Origin: an uncultured Brevibacterium sp.
Lineage (GTDB): Bacteria > Actinomycetota > Actinomycetes > Actinomycetales > Brevibacteriaceae
Length of the DNA: 8,155 bases
Direction of reading: 5' to 3'
Assembly (NCBI GenBank): GCA_943914815.1
Contig: CALUDL010000075.1
Coordinates: 1-8,155 of the forward strand
This document shows, in pieces, positions 1 to 7,205 of this stretch (position 1 is its first letter; each line of letters begins with the position of its first letter). Below the pieces are notes generated by a model. That model saw only the letters and a program-made list of their open reading frames with translations. It searched no databases and was not told the origin of the DNA. The translations under genes were made by a program, and so were the position numbers.

Positions 1-10
1 GTCAGACAAC

Positions 11-37
11 TGTGGCCCTGCTCCAAGCAGGGCCACA
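11..37 (-). terminator. Hairpin terminator after tesB
   Basis: A perfect 11-bp inverted repeat (TGTGGCCCTGC / GCAGGGCCACA) with a 5-base TCCAA loop begins 7 bases past the tesB stop codon on the minus strand. Its position and GC-rich stem fit an intrinsic terminator for tesB. The minus-strand tail after the stem (GTTGTCTGAC) has only scattered T residues, so release may be weak or may need Rho. The same hairpin could also act on plus-strand transcription arriving from outside the window if a convergent gene lies to the left; that gene is not visible. Confidence 0.7.
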
Positions 38-44
38 TGTGTAT

Positions 45-938
45 TCACTGACGCTCTTTCACCCGCACCATGCCCTGCTGGGCAACAGAGGCAACCAACT
101 TCCCACTCTGGGTGAAAATACTCCCCATGCCCAGACCTCGGCCTCCTTCTGCAGCGGGGGACCGGTAGTCAATGAGGTGCCATTCGTTGAAGTTGATGGG
201 GCGGTGCCACCACATTGCGTGGTCAAGGCTTGCCATGCGCAAGCGTGGGTCTGACCAGCTGAGTCCGTGGCGTCGCAGAATCGACTCCAAGAGGCTGTAG
301 TCACTGGCATAGGCTGCCGTTGCGGCGTTAATCACGCGGTCCGTACTCAAAGGCGCAATGGCGCGTAGCCAGTAACGTGTGTGTGAGGTTTTAGCTCCTG
401 AGAATCCGGTGTAGAGCTCAGGATCGACCGGGCGGATGTCAAAGGGTCGGCGGGCAATCCAGTTCTTCACAAAGACGTCATCGGCCTCTCCCAGAATCGT
501 GGACAGGTCTTGCAGTTCGTCGGGGCCGGGAATGTCTTCTGGAAACGAATTTGAGTGCTCCAGCCCGTCCTGATCCGTTTGAAATGATGCAATCGCTGAA
601 AAGATTGGAACGTCGTTTTGATATGCCTGCACGCGCCGCGTCGAAAAGGATCCTCCGTCGCGCAAGTTGTCGACGCCGAGGAACAAGTCCGTGTCGTCAC
701 GCCCGGCTCGCAGAAAGTACCCGTGAATCGAGTGGATGAACCTGTCGTCGGTGGTGGTGTGCGACGTCGCTGCCACACACTGCGCTAGAACCTGCCCGCC
801 AAAAAGCCGACCACCTGGTTTCTTCTGATTCCATGCTTTGAAGCAGTCGGCCTCACCTCCGGGAGCTGGGCCGTCTACGCGTTCCAGCTTGAGCACCTGC
901 ATGAGCTCGCTCACGTTTTCTTCTATTTGAACCTTCAT
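45..938 (-). CDS. tesB: Acyl-CoA thioesterase II (TesB family)
   Basis: Predicted cytoplasmic thioesterase that hydrolyses acyl-CoA to free fatty acid and CoA. The 297-residue protein has the double-hotdog layout of TesB: RLFGGQV near residues 44-50, HSIHGYFLRAG near 69-79, DGGSFSTRRV at 94-103, and the C-terminal hotdog with SLDHAMWWHRP around 237-245. Asp239 in that motif and Gln287 in VAQQGMVR align with the catalytic Asp and Gln of Escherichia coli TesB (Asp204, Gln278). The third family position (Thr228) falls in an SP-type segment near Ser260, as I recall for many actinobacterial members. The chosen ATG has AGGA 8 bases upstream and gives a normal TesB N-terminus. An in-frame ATG 54 bases further upstream would add 18 residues (MPAVLTTSACRC...) unlike the family. 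The gene is divergent from the next thioesterase gene and is followed by a hairpin. Substrate chain length cannot be read from the sequence. Confidence 0.93.
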   Translation of the reverse strand: MKVQIEENVSELMQVLKLERVDGPAPGGEADCFKAWNQKKPGGRLFGGQVLAQCVAATSHTTTDDRFIHSIHGYFLRAGRDDTDLFLGVDNLRDGGSFSTRRVQAYQNDVPIFSAIASFQTDQDGLEHSNSFPEDIPGPDELQDLSTILGEADDVFVKNWIARRPFDIRPVDPELYTGFSGAKTSHTRYWLRAIAPLSTDRVINAATAAYASDYSLLESILRRHGLSWSDPRLRMASLDHAMWWHRPINFNEWHLIDYRSPAAEGGRGLGMGSIFTQSGKLVASVAQQGMVRVKERQ

Positions 939-1018
939 GAAGTGAATCCTAGTGTCACAGCGACATGCACTGGTAGTAAGAACCGCGGGCATTTCCAGGC
1001 TCTTCCGGCCTTATCGCG

Positions 1019-1047
1019 TTTTAATCATGATGCTGTGCGGTTTTCAA
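1019..1047 (-). promoter_or_regulatory. Candidate tesB promoter
   Basis: On the minus strand TTGAAA (1047-1042), five of six matches to the -35 consensus, is followed after exactly 17 bases by TTAAAA (1024-1019); TAAAAC at an 18-base spacing is an alternative -10. Transcription would start near 1012 and give a leader of about 70-75 bases before the tesB ATG at 938. This is a motif match only. A second possible -10, TAGGAT, sits 7 bases before the ATG and would give a near-leaderless transcript, but it has no convincing -35 and overlaps the AGGA that I read as the ribosome binding site. Confidence 0.35.
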
Positions 1048-1115
1048 CACTGAATGTGCGCAGACCAACAAGGTTTGAGCTGTGGTTCTCATAACACAAG
1101 TGGCAAGATAGTGCT

Positions 1116-1658
1116 ATGTCATTCCAACTGGTAAACCCTCTGCTGACGGGCGCATTCACCCGTGTGCTTCTTGAGCTTCGTTGGGGCGATATGGATGCGT
1201 ACGGTCACATCAACAACGTGACACAGATGCGCCTTCTGGAAGAGGCCCGTGTTCGCGCGTTTGGTTCACCTACGGCCGACAGAGATGCCCCGAATGTCGC
1301 TGGTCCGCTCGGGGTAGTGCCGTCGTGCGTGGGCGTTGAGATCCCTCCGGTGTTTTCGGAAGTTTCGCACACGCATGACATTTTGGTCGCTTCTCACGCG
1401 ATTGAGTACCGGGCACCTATTCCGTATCGCGAAGGACCTGTGGCGATCGACACGGTGATTAGCAAGGTCGCGCCGGTTGTCATGACTGTGGGGTACGTGA
1501 TCGCTGAACCGGATGGGTCGAAGGCGTACACCGTGGCCGAAACTGACGTTGTTTTTGTCGACCGTGAAAGTGGGCGTGCTCAGCGTTTGCAAGAAGAGCA
1601 TGCGGAGGCCCTGCGCGCGGTTGTGAATCCTGGACCACCTATGCGAAGGCGGAAATAG
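1116..1658 (+). CDS. 4HBT/YbgC-like acyl-CoA thioesterase
   Basis: A 180-residue single-hotdog protein of the 4-hydroxybenzoyl-CoA thioesterase/YbgC group, expected to hydrolyse a small or aryl/acyl-CoA in the cytoplasm. The signature is RWGDMDAYGHINN at residues 22-34, followed by the helix with LLEEAR (40-45). Asp27 corresponds to the catalytic Asp17 of the Pseudomonas enzyme. IEYRAPIPYREGP (96-108) and AETDVVFVD (141-149) form the later hotdog strands. The C-terminal tail is short and basic (MRRRK). No clear Shine-Dalgarno lies before the ATG. A CAAGAT hexamer 6 bases upstream (1104-1109) could be a -10 for a leaderless transcript, as is common in actinobacteria, but no good -35 accompanies it. 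The next gene starts directly after the stop, so the two are translationally coupled. The family is clear but the substrate is unknown. Confidence 0.88.
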   Translation: MSFQLVNPLLTGAFTRVLLELRWGDMDAYGHINNVTQMRLLEEARVRAFGSPTADRDAPNVAGPLGVVPSCVGVEIPPVFSEVSHTHDILVASHAIEYRAPIPYREGPVAIDTVISKVAPVVMTVGYVIAEPDGSKAYTVAETDVVFVDRESGRAQRLQEEHAEALRAVVNPGPPMRRRK

Positions 1659-2318
1659 ATGGGCATCGAATTACCAAGCTCTGAGGTTCTTGCCGACCTC
1701 AACCAGTATTTGTCGCGGGTTTTGCGCGTTGATGAAGACGCAGCAGTGCGCATTACAGTCCATGGTACGGTTGCGGTCATTTCGACTGCCCCGTTGTTCC
1801 CGGTGGGTTTGGGCGATGACATGCCTCTTGCTCTTGCCATGCGCATGATTCCTATTGTGTCGAGTGCTGAGGGCAATATTGACGAGGTGGTGCCTGCAAG
1901 TGCTGTGGTGGACAGGTTGGTGCGTTCGTCGAAGACTGACTCCTTGGAGTTGCGGGTGCCCCCGCAGCGGATGCAAAAGTCGTGGACGGGTATCGCGCCA
2001 CCTCGCGCAGGGTGGGCTCCCGTCGCCGAGGTGGAGGCTGAGTCCCTGCGTGATGTCGCGGACGCGGGGGTCAGAGAGATTGCTGAGGGTGTTCCCGAGG
2101 GTGCGGGCGCTCACGCGGTGAGCGCGTTGCGCAGGGCTGTGTGGAAGCGCCCCATAGAAGGTGTGAGTGACGCAGTGAAGTCGCCGGTACCAGCTGGTCT
2201 GGCATTTGCGATGGATGCGTGCGGGTTTTTGCGAGTTTCACGCCCGGTGAAAGTTTTCGCAGCACCGCAGTGGTTGCGTCTTTCGGCGCCACACGGCCAC
2301 GTGCTTACTCGTGTGTAG
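1659..2318 (+). CDS. Conserved actinobacterial hypothetical protein
   Basis: I do not recognise a named family for this 219-residue protein. Its ATG follows the stop of the thioesterase gene with no intervening base (TAG then ATG), and an AAGGCGGA-like ribosome binding site lies in the last codons of that gene. Strict coupling makes a shared pathway plausible. No signal peptide, transmembrane segment or metal motif is visible. The N-terminal part (1-105) is mixed alpha/beta in appearance. SWTGIAPPRAGW (108-119) is a striking conserved-looking segment, followed by an acidic, helical stretch (122-160) and a C-terminal block ending WLRLSAPHGHVLTR (205-218). From memory, a similar thioesterase plus roughly 220-residue hypothetical pair occurs in other actinobacteria (possibly Rv2475c-Rv2474c), but I could not verify this. 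Coding is supported by its length, the coupling and codon use like its neighbour's. The last 14 bases overlap the end of the opposite-strand globin gene. Confidence 0.8.
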   Translation: MGIELPSSEVLADLNQYLSRVLRVDEDAAVRITVHGTVAVISTAPLFPVGLGDDMPLALAMRMIPIVSSAEGNIDEVVPASAVVDRLVRSSKTDSLELRVPPQRMQKSWTGIAPPRAGWAPVAEVEAESLRDVADAGVREIAEGVPEGAGAHAVSALRRAVWKRPIEGVSDAVKSPVPAGLAFAMDACGFLRVSRPVKVFAAPQWLRLSAPHGHVLTRV

Positions 2319-2805
2319 AGCGGTCCGGTTGGCCCTGTGGAGGTGTGGCCGGATAGTCCCGCGGGGTCGTTTGCGCTGCTGAAATGTCTAGTCTGGTGCG
2401 CCCGTCCAGGGGATCCGGTGTGTTGATCATGGCTGTGGCTGCGCGTTCGAAGTAGTCCCACATGAGGTTGTCGTACATGGGAGGAAGCTTGACAGTGTCA
2501 AGTGCTTTGCGCATGTGGTGGAGCCAGTGTTCTTTTGCTTTCGTATCAACCGGATACGGGTTGTGGCGCATGCGCAAACGAGGGTGGCCGCGTTCTTCTT
2601 GATACGTGGTGGGGCCACCGAAGTACTGCTCCAGAAATGTCTGTAAACGGTGCTTGGCGCCGTCGAGTTCATGCCCTTCCGGGTACATGCTGATGAGGTA
2701 TTCGTCTTCCGCGACTGACGCGTAGAACGCGTCGACGAGTGTAGTGAAGGTGGCGTGGCCGCCTACGGCGGCGAACACGCTGTCGGGTCGTTGTGGTGCG
2801 GTCAT
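2305..2805 (-). CDS. glbO: Group II truncated haemoglobin (GlbO)
   Basis: A 166-residue group II (O-type) truncated globin that binds haem and O2; in the family, roles in oxygen handling, peroxidase chemistry or nitric oxide and redox tolerance are proposed. It resembles M. tuberculosis GlbO closely: VGGHATF at 14-20, FYASVAEDEYL at 27-37 with Tyr28 (B10), Tyr41 in MYPEG (CD1), QYFGGP (60-65), RGHPRLRMRH (72-81) with proximal His81 (F8), and Trp94 (G8). The globin core ends near residue 131, and the remaining 35 residues form a Pro/Thr/Gln-rich, probably disordered tail not present in the roughly 128-residue GlbO. The start ATG overlaps the TGA of the upstream MscS gene (ATGA) and has AAGGA about 7 bases upstream; a longer reading into the channel gene is not credible. 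It is the last gene of the pepN operon and overlaps the convergent hypothetical gene by 14 bp. Confidence 0.93.
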   Translation of the reverse strand: MTAPQRPDSVFAAVGGHATFTTLVDAFYASVAEDEYLISMYPEGHELDGAKHRLQTFLEQYFGGPTTYQEERGHPRLRMRHNPYPVDTKAKEHWLHHMRKALDTVKLPPMYDNLMWDYFERAATAMINTPDPLDGRTRLDISAAQTTPRDYPATPPQGQPDRSTHE

Positions 2806-3842
2806 TCGTCGTCCTTGTTTTCTGCGGTGTCCGAGGTGGTTGTAGCTGTGTGCGTCTGAGGTCCTGGCACTGTGCCGATGAGCGACTGTGCTGGGATTGC
2901 GATGGTTATTCCACGTTTGCGTAGCTCGCGTTGGATTTCGGCGCGGAACGCGCGCGCTACACCCCACTGTTCATTGGGCTTGGTTTTAATGACAGTACGG
3001 ATGGTGACAGCGTTTCCGCTGATTTCTTGAACACCCCAGATTTCTGGTTCTTCAAGAATTGAAGGTGCCAGGTCCGGTTTGTTGCGCATCGATTCGACTG
3101 CTGCCTGAATGGCGTTGTCGACAGTCTTTTGATCAGCGTCGTAGGGGACTGGTAGGTCCATAACAGCGCGGGCCCATCCCTGCGACTGGTTCCCAACGCG
3201 CAGAATCTCACCGTTGGGAACGTGCCAGAGTGTCCCGTCGATCCCACGCACTTTGGTTGTGCGTAGTCCTACGTCTTCAACGGTTCCAACGGCTTCACCT
3301 AGGTCCACGGTGTCGCCAATCCCGTATTGGTCTTCAGCAACGATAAAGAAACCGGAAAGGTAATCACGGACCAATGATTGGGCACCGAAACCGATAGCGA
3401 CACCCGCGACACCTGCAGAGGCCAGAATGGGTGCGGGGTTGTACCCCAGTTCCTGCATGATCATCAGCGCCATGATGACGAAGATGATGATGGCTGCGAT
3501 TGAAGACAGGAGTGACCCAACTGTTTGAGCGCGCTGTGCGCGGCGCGCAACAGATGCCGGATCAGTCTTGATTACCCGGTCGCGAGCATCTCCTCCGAAG
3601 CGACGTGATGAAACAGCCGTGGTGCCTTCCGCGATTTTGCGGGCAAATTTCCGGATGAGAAGGCGAACCAAAAATGTCACAAGGATCGCCATCACAACCA
3701 AGATTGCAATGCGGAGCGGAGCTCCGATCAAGAATGTCCACCATTTGTCGACACCTTCGGCGGCACGTTCCACCGTTTCGGAAATGGGAGTGGGTTCGGA
3801 TGTTGAAGCGACAATTGAGTAACTCATACGTTGTTCAACCAT
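2802..3842 (-). CDS. MscS-family mechanosensitive ion channel
   Basis: A 346-residue inner-membrane protein of the small-conductance mechanosensitive channel family, expected to open under membrane tension and release solutes on hypo-osmotic shock. Predicted membrane segments lie near residues 42-63, 112-131 and 137-158. The third is the Gly/Ala-rich pore helix (ASAGVAGVAIGFGAQ) leading into SLVRDYLSGFF. The cytosolic beta domain follows, with IGDTVDLGEAVGTVEDVGLRTT (175-196) and the family motif VPNGEI (208-213), and then a mixed C-terminal domain to about 315. The last 25-30 residues are Thr/Asp/Glu-rich and probably disordered. A basic linker (64-107) joins the first two membrane segments. 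I used the first ATG because of the AGG/CAGGG stretch just upstream; the ATG 5 codons later lacks any such site. It lies 23 bp after pepN and overlaps glbO by 4 bases, so the three are probably one transcript. Confidence 0.92.
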   Translation of the reverse strand: MVEQRMSYSIVASTSEPTPISETVERAAEGVDKWWTFLIGAPLRIAILVVMAILVTFLVRLLIRKFARKIAEGTTAVSSRRFGGDARDRVIKTDPASVARRAQRAQTVGSLLSSIAAIIIFVIMALMIMQELGYNPAPILASAGVAGVAIGFGAQSLVRDYLSGFFIVAEDQYGIGDTVDLGEAVGTVEDVGLRTTKVRGIDGTLWHVPNGEILRVGNQSQGWARAVMDLPVPYDADQKTVDNAIQAAVESMRNKPDLAPSILEEPEIWGVQEISGNAVTIRTVIKTKPNEQWGVARAFRAEIQRELRKRGITIAIPAQSLIGTVPGPQTHTATTTSDTAENKDDE

Positions 3843-3865
3843 AGACCCTGAACCTGGACTTTCAC

Positions 3866-6481
3866 TCAGGTGTCACTCGAGTGGTTCTGAGAGGTTTCGC
3901 GAACCCTGAGCGCACGTTCAGTGGTGTCAAGAAGTTCGCGCATGATACGGCGTGCACCCTTGTGAGCTTGGGGGTGAGTTTCTAGCCATTCGTGAGTGCG
4001 CGTGGCGGTCTCTTGTGACACTGGCGGGTGCAGACTGAGTGTGAGCGTTTGCGCGATTTCGAGCGTGCGGTCGTTCCACCAACCTTCGACGTGGGTGTAA
4101 AAGCGGTCAGCGAAACTGTTCTCATCACCGCTGTCGACAAGAGTTCCGTCAGCCTGCTCGATGCCCATGGAGTAACCGCGTGCGACCGCTGCGATGACAG
4201 CGTTGGGGAGCGATACGTCACTGGTGGCCAAGTCGTAGGCACGTGTCTTGCTACTGGTGGTGGGTCGCGCACTCCGTGCGAGGTGTGCGGAACGAATACC
4301 AGAGGCTGTGTTGTCGCTGTGCATGAATGCGTCGATGTCTTCATCGCTGATGCGGTCGTGCACGGCCAAAGTTGTCACGATGCCCCACGCGAGGTCCTTG
4401 TCAATAGTGATGCCGTCTGGTGCATCTTGAGTTCCCGTGTGGAGGTCCGCAAGACGATCAACCTGCTCTGCGGTATTCGCGTGTGCCACAAAAGCCTTGA
4501 ACAGCTGGAACTGTTGATCGCTGTGTGCTGGTGACCTGAGCGTGGCGTCCCACAAGAAGTCGGCAATGCGTGCAGAAAGTGCACTACGGTTCTGGGGCTC
4601 GGTGTAGCTTTCAACTGCCGTTGCAAGCTGGCGTAACTGAACGGTGAGTCCGGTTGAGTGGGTGACCGCGTCAATATTGGCCTCGAGCAGTTCGATGTAC
4701 TTCTCAAGCGGAATTTCTGCGTCACGCACCATGTCCCACACGGTTGAAAGTACCAGTAGCTGCGCCAGCGAGTCGTCCAGGCCTGACAGGTGAGCAAGCG
4801 CGGTTGAAAGACTTGCGTCATCAAAGCGAACTTTGGCATACGTAAGGTCGGTGTCATTGACCAAAACTAGGTCTGGTTTAGGAGTTTGTGGCGGAAGAGG
4901 AACTGAGGTCACTGCCTGGCTGACGTCGAGGTGAATGAGTTCAGTGCGCACAAGCTTGTCATCTTGCAACGAGTACAAACCTACAGCCAAGCGGTGCGGG
5001 CGCAGGGACGGTGTGGGCTGACCGTCAATGACCCACGGCGCCTGATGGATCAAGAGTTCAGTGAGAGCCCCGTCTGAAACCTTTAGTTCGGGTGTAAGAA
5101 CATTTACTCCCGATTCCTGTAGCCATACGCGCACCCATTCGTCGAGATCGCGACCGGAAGCCTTTTCGAGCTCAACCAGCAGATCGCGCAGTTCAGTGTT
5201 CTTCCACGCGTGGGCGTCAAAGTAGGCTTTGAGACCAGTGAAGAAGTTTTCACGCCCCACATACGCAACCAACTGTTTGAGCACCGAGGCGCCCTTTGCG
5301 TATGTGATGCCGTCAAAGTTCACTTCAACATCGTGAAGATCCGCAATGTCGGCTTCGATGGGGTGCGTACTAGGCAACTGGTCTTGCCGGTAAGCCCACG
5401 CTTTTTCCAGGGTGGCGAACGTGGTCCAGGCTTCGTCAAAGCGGGTTGCTTCCGCCGTTGCGAGCGTGGACATGAACTCAGCGAACGATTCGTTCAGCCA
5501 CAGATCGTTCCACCACTTCATTGTCACGAGGTCGCCGAACCACATGTGCGCCAGTTCGTGAAGAATTGTCACATCGCGGCGTTCCACAGTTGCTTCTGTT
5601 GCGCGCGACCGGAAGACATAGGATTCGACAAAGGTTACGCATCCGGCGTTTTCCATAGCTCCAGCGTTGAATTCTGGAACGAAAATCTGGTCATACTTTT
5701 CAAACGGATAGGGCGTTTGGAACTGCTCTTCGAAAAAAGCGAACCCAGCCTTCGTCGTCTCAATAATGTTTTCGGCATCCAAGTGTGAAGCCAAAGACGC
5801 GCGGCAGAAGACCCCTAGCGGTACAGTTTCGCCATCACTGCTGACCAGTGAGTCACGGACACCTGCATACGGGCCGGCCACAATTGCGGTGATGTAACTC
5901 GAAATTGGGGGAGTAGGGGCAAACTGCCAGATAGCTGAGTCTTGGGACTCTGCTAGATCTGCGAACTCGCCGAGGTCGTTGGGGCGTGGCGTAGGTGAGT
6001 TAGAGAAGACTTCCCAGTGCTGAGGAGCGATGACGTTAAAAGCGAACGTGGCCTTCATATCAGGCTGCTCAAAGACTGGGAAAACGCGGCGAGAGTCAGG
6101 TACTTCGAACTGCGAGTACAAGTACGTTTCATTGTCAACGGGATCCACAAAGCGGTGTAGACCTTCTCCGGTGTTCATGTAGAAGAACATGGCGTCAATG
6201 GTGAGTTCGTTGCGTTGCGCTAAGCCGGGGAGTGCGATTCGACCTTCAGAGACAACCTGGGAGACATCAAGTTCTTCACCGTTGAGAACCACGGATGTCA
6301 CGGTGTCAGTGATGGCGTCAATAAAAGAATCAGCGCCGTCTTGAGCAGAAAACCTCACAGTTGTGATGGACCGAAACGTGTCACCATTGCCATCAAGAAC
6401 TAGAGTGATGTCATAGGAGTCGACGTCGATCAGCTGCGCACGCGTGCGAGCATCGTCACGAGTGAGGTTTAGTTGAGACAC
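3866..6481 (-). CDS. pepN: Aminopeptidase N (M1 zinc metallopeptidase)
   Basis: A cytoplasmic M1 aminopeptidase that removes N-terminal residues from peptides during peptide turnover. With the GTG start used here it has 871 residues, typical of actinobacterial PepN. The catalytic signatures are complete: GAMENAG at 274-280 (exopeptidase motif), HELAH at 308-312 with zinc ligands His308 and His312 and catalytic Glu309, third zinc ligand Glu331 in LNESF, and the transition-state Tyr394 in TYAKGA. The N-terminal beta domain precedes these, and a long helical ERAP1-like C-terminal domain fills roughly residues 465-871. There is no signal peptide. The start is a choice: an in-frame ATG at 6517 would add 12 residues but has no ribosome binding site and falls inside a promoter-like element. 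GTG at 6481 has AGGA 6 bases upstream and gives MSQLNLTRDDA, matching the usual family beginning. It is the first gene of the pepN-mscS-glbO operon. Confidence 0.95.
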   Translation of the reverse strand: MSQLNLTRDDARTRAQLIDVDSYDITLVLDGNGDTFRSITTVRFSAQDGADSFIDAITDTVTSVVLNGEELDVSQVVSEGRIALPGLAQRNELTIDAMFFYMNTGEGLHRFVDPVDNETYLYSQFEVPDSRRVFPVFEQPDMKATFAFNVIAPQHWEVFSNSPTPRPNDLGEFADLAESQDSAIWQFAPTPPISSYITAIVAGPYAGVRDSLVSSDGETVPLGVFCRASLASHLDAENIIETTKAGFAFFEEQFQTPYPFEKYDQIFVPEFNAGAMENAGCVTFVESYVFRSRATEATVERRDVTILHELAHMWFGDLVTMKWWNDLWLNESFAEFMSTLATAEATRFDEAWTTFATLEKAWAYRQDQLPSTHPIEADIADLHDVEVNFDGITYAKGASVLKQLVAYVGRENFFTGLKAYFDAHAWKNTELRDLLVELEKASGRDLDEWVRVWLQESGVNVLTPELKVSDGALTELLIHQAPWVIDGQPTPSLRPHRLAVGLYSLQDDKLVRTELIHLDVSQAVTSVPLPPQTPKPDLVLVNDTDLTYAKVRFDDASLSTALAHLSGLDDSLAQLLVLSTVWDMVRDAEIPLEKYIELLEANIDAVTHSTGLTVQLRQLATAVESYTEPQNRSALSARIADFLWDATLRSPAHSDQQFQLFKAFVAHANTAEQVDRLADLHTGTQDAPDGITIDKDLAWGIVTTLAVHDRISDEDIDAFMHSDNTASGIRSAHLARSARPTTSSKTRAYDLATSDVSLPNAVIAAVARGYSMGIEQADGTLVDSGDENSFADRFYTHVEGWWNDRTLEIAQTLTLSLHPPVSQETATRTHEWLETHPQAHKGARRIMRELLDTTERALRVRETSQNHSSDT

Positions 6482-6492
6482 GAAGGATCCTA

Positions 6493-6521
6493 ACGTTAGA
6501 AGAACTGTTTCTCCCATTCAA
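6493..6521 (-). promoter_or_regulatory. Candidate pepN operon promoter and RBS context
   Basis: On the minus strand TTGAAT (6521-6516) is followed after 17 bases by TAACGT (6498-6493), matching the actinobacterial TANNNT -10 pattern. Transcription would begin near 6486-6490, just before the GTG start at 6481, so the transcript would be leaderless or nearly so. The AGGA at 6491-6488 overlaps the expected start point, so it might not be fully in the mRNA. The -35 element contains the alternative ATG (6517), which argues against that codon being used. This is a motif reading without experimental support. Confidence 0.4.
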
Positions 6522-6580
6522 TCACGGGGGACTGACACAGTTTTTAACGCGAACTTCTCACACGCGAAAGGTGATGCAGA

Positions 6581-7186
6581 ATGGCGAAAGAAACCCTCCA
6601 CATGTGGTTCGATCCAACATGTCCGTGGGCATGGATGACCTCGCGCTGGGCGTTGGAAGTGGAAAAAGTGCGCGACGTTGACGTCCAGTTCCACGTGATG
6701 AGTCTGTCTGTGCTCAACGAAGGACGCGACCTCGACCCTGAATACCTTGACCTCATGAAAAAAGCGTGGGGCCCCGTCCGCGTCATCATCGCTGCGGCCC
6801 AAGAACACGGAAACTCGGTCATCGCAGATCTCTACACGGCCATGGGAACCCGCATCCACCTCGGCGAAAATAAGGACTACGACCAGGTGATCAAGGAATC
6901 ACTTGCTGAAGTAGGGTTGCCAGAAACGCTTGCGCAGGCCGCGCACACGGACACCTACGACGATGCCCTGCGTGCCTCGCATAACGAAGGAATTTCGCTG
7001 GTAGGCGAAGACGTGGGTACACCCGTGATCGCGGTGGGTGACGTGGCGTTCTTTGGGCCAGTCGTCACACCTGCCCCCAAGGGCGAAGACGCAGGGAAGC
7101 TGTATGACGGCACACTCCTGGTAGCAAGCACCCCCGGATTCTACGAAATCAAGCGTACGCGCACCGTTGGCCCACAGTTCGACTAA
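6581..7186 (+). CDS. Rv2466c-like mycothiol-dependent DsbA-family oxidoreductase
   Basis: A 201-residue cytoplasmic protein with a thioredoxin/DsbA fold, very similar to M. tuberculosis Rv2466c, a mycothiol-dependent reductase known for reducing nitro prodrugs. Matching segments are [10 protein letters not shown] (9-18), [16 protein letters not shown] (20-35), [14 protein letters not shown] (37-50), AWGPVRV (62-68), [10 protein letters not shown] (84-93), [10 protein letters not shown] (141-150) with the cis-Pro after Thr, and the C-terminus [11 protein letters not shown]. The nucleophilic cysteine is Cys14, but the second position of the active site is Ala17 (CPWA) where Rv2466c has CPWC, so a monothiol mechanism relying on mycothiol is inferred. 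The ATG has AAAGGTG about 7 bases upstream. It is divergent from pepN and 19 bp ahead of rpiB, probably co-transcribed with it. A CTGACA at 6532-6537 could be a -35, but no good -10 follows. Confidence 0.92.
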   Translation: MAKETLHMWFDPTCPWAWMTSRWALEVEKVRDVDVQFHVMSLSVLNEGRDLDPEYLDLMKKAWGPVRVIIAAAQEHGNSVIADLYTAMGTRIHLGENKDYDQVIKESLAEVGLPETLAQAAHTDTYDDALRASHNEGISLVGEDVGTPVIAVGDVAFFGPVVTPAPKGEDAGKLYDGTLLVASTPGFYEIKRTRTVGPQFD

Positions 7187-7205
7187 CACACACGAAGGGA
7201 CACTC

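Noticed and set aside
939..992. An 18-residue N-terminal extension of TesB from the ATG at 992
   Set aside because: The residues do not fit the family and the ATG at 938 has its own AGGA site and a normal N-terminus.
2806..2967. A 54-residue N-terminal extension of the globin
   Set aside because: It reads out of frame through the end of the channel gene; the ATGA overlap with AAGGA upstream gives a normal globin start.
4028..4534. A 168-codon plus-strand open frame antisense to the pepN C-terminal region
   Set aside because: Cysteine- and valine-rich translation typical of a shadow frame; the opposite strand codes for the normal PepN helical domain.
5210..5788. A 192-codon plus-strand open frame inside pepN
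   Set aside because: It is wholly antisense to the well-conserved catalytic region of pepN, resembles no known protein, and has no ribosome binding site or other sign of coding.
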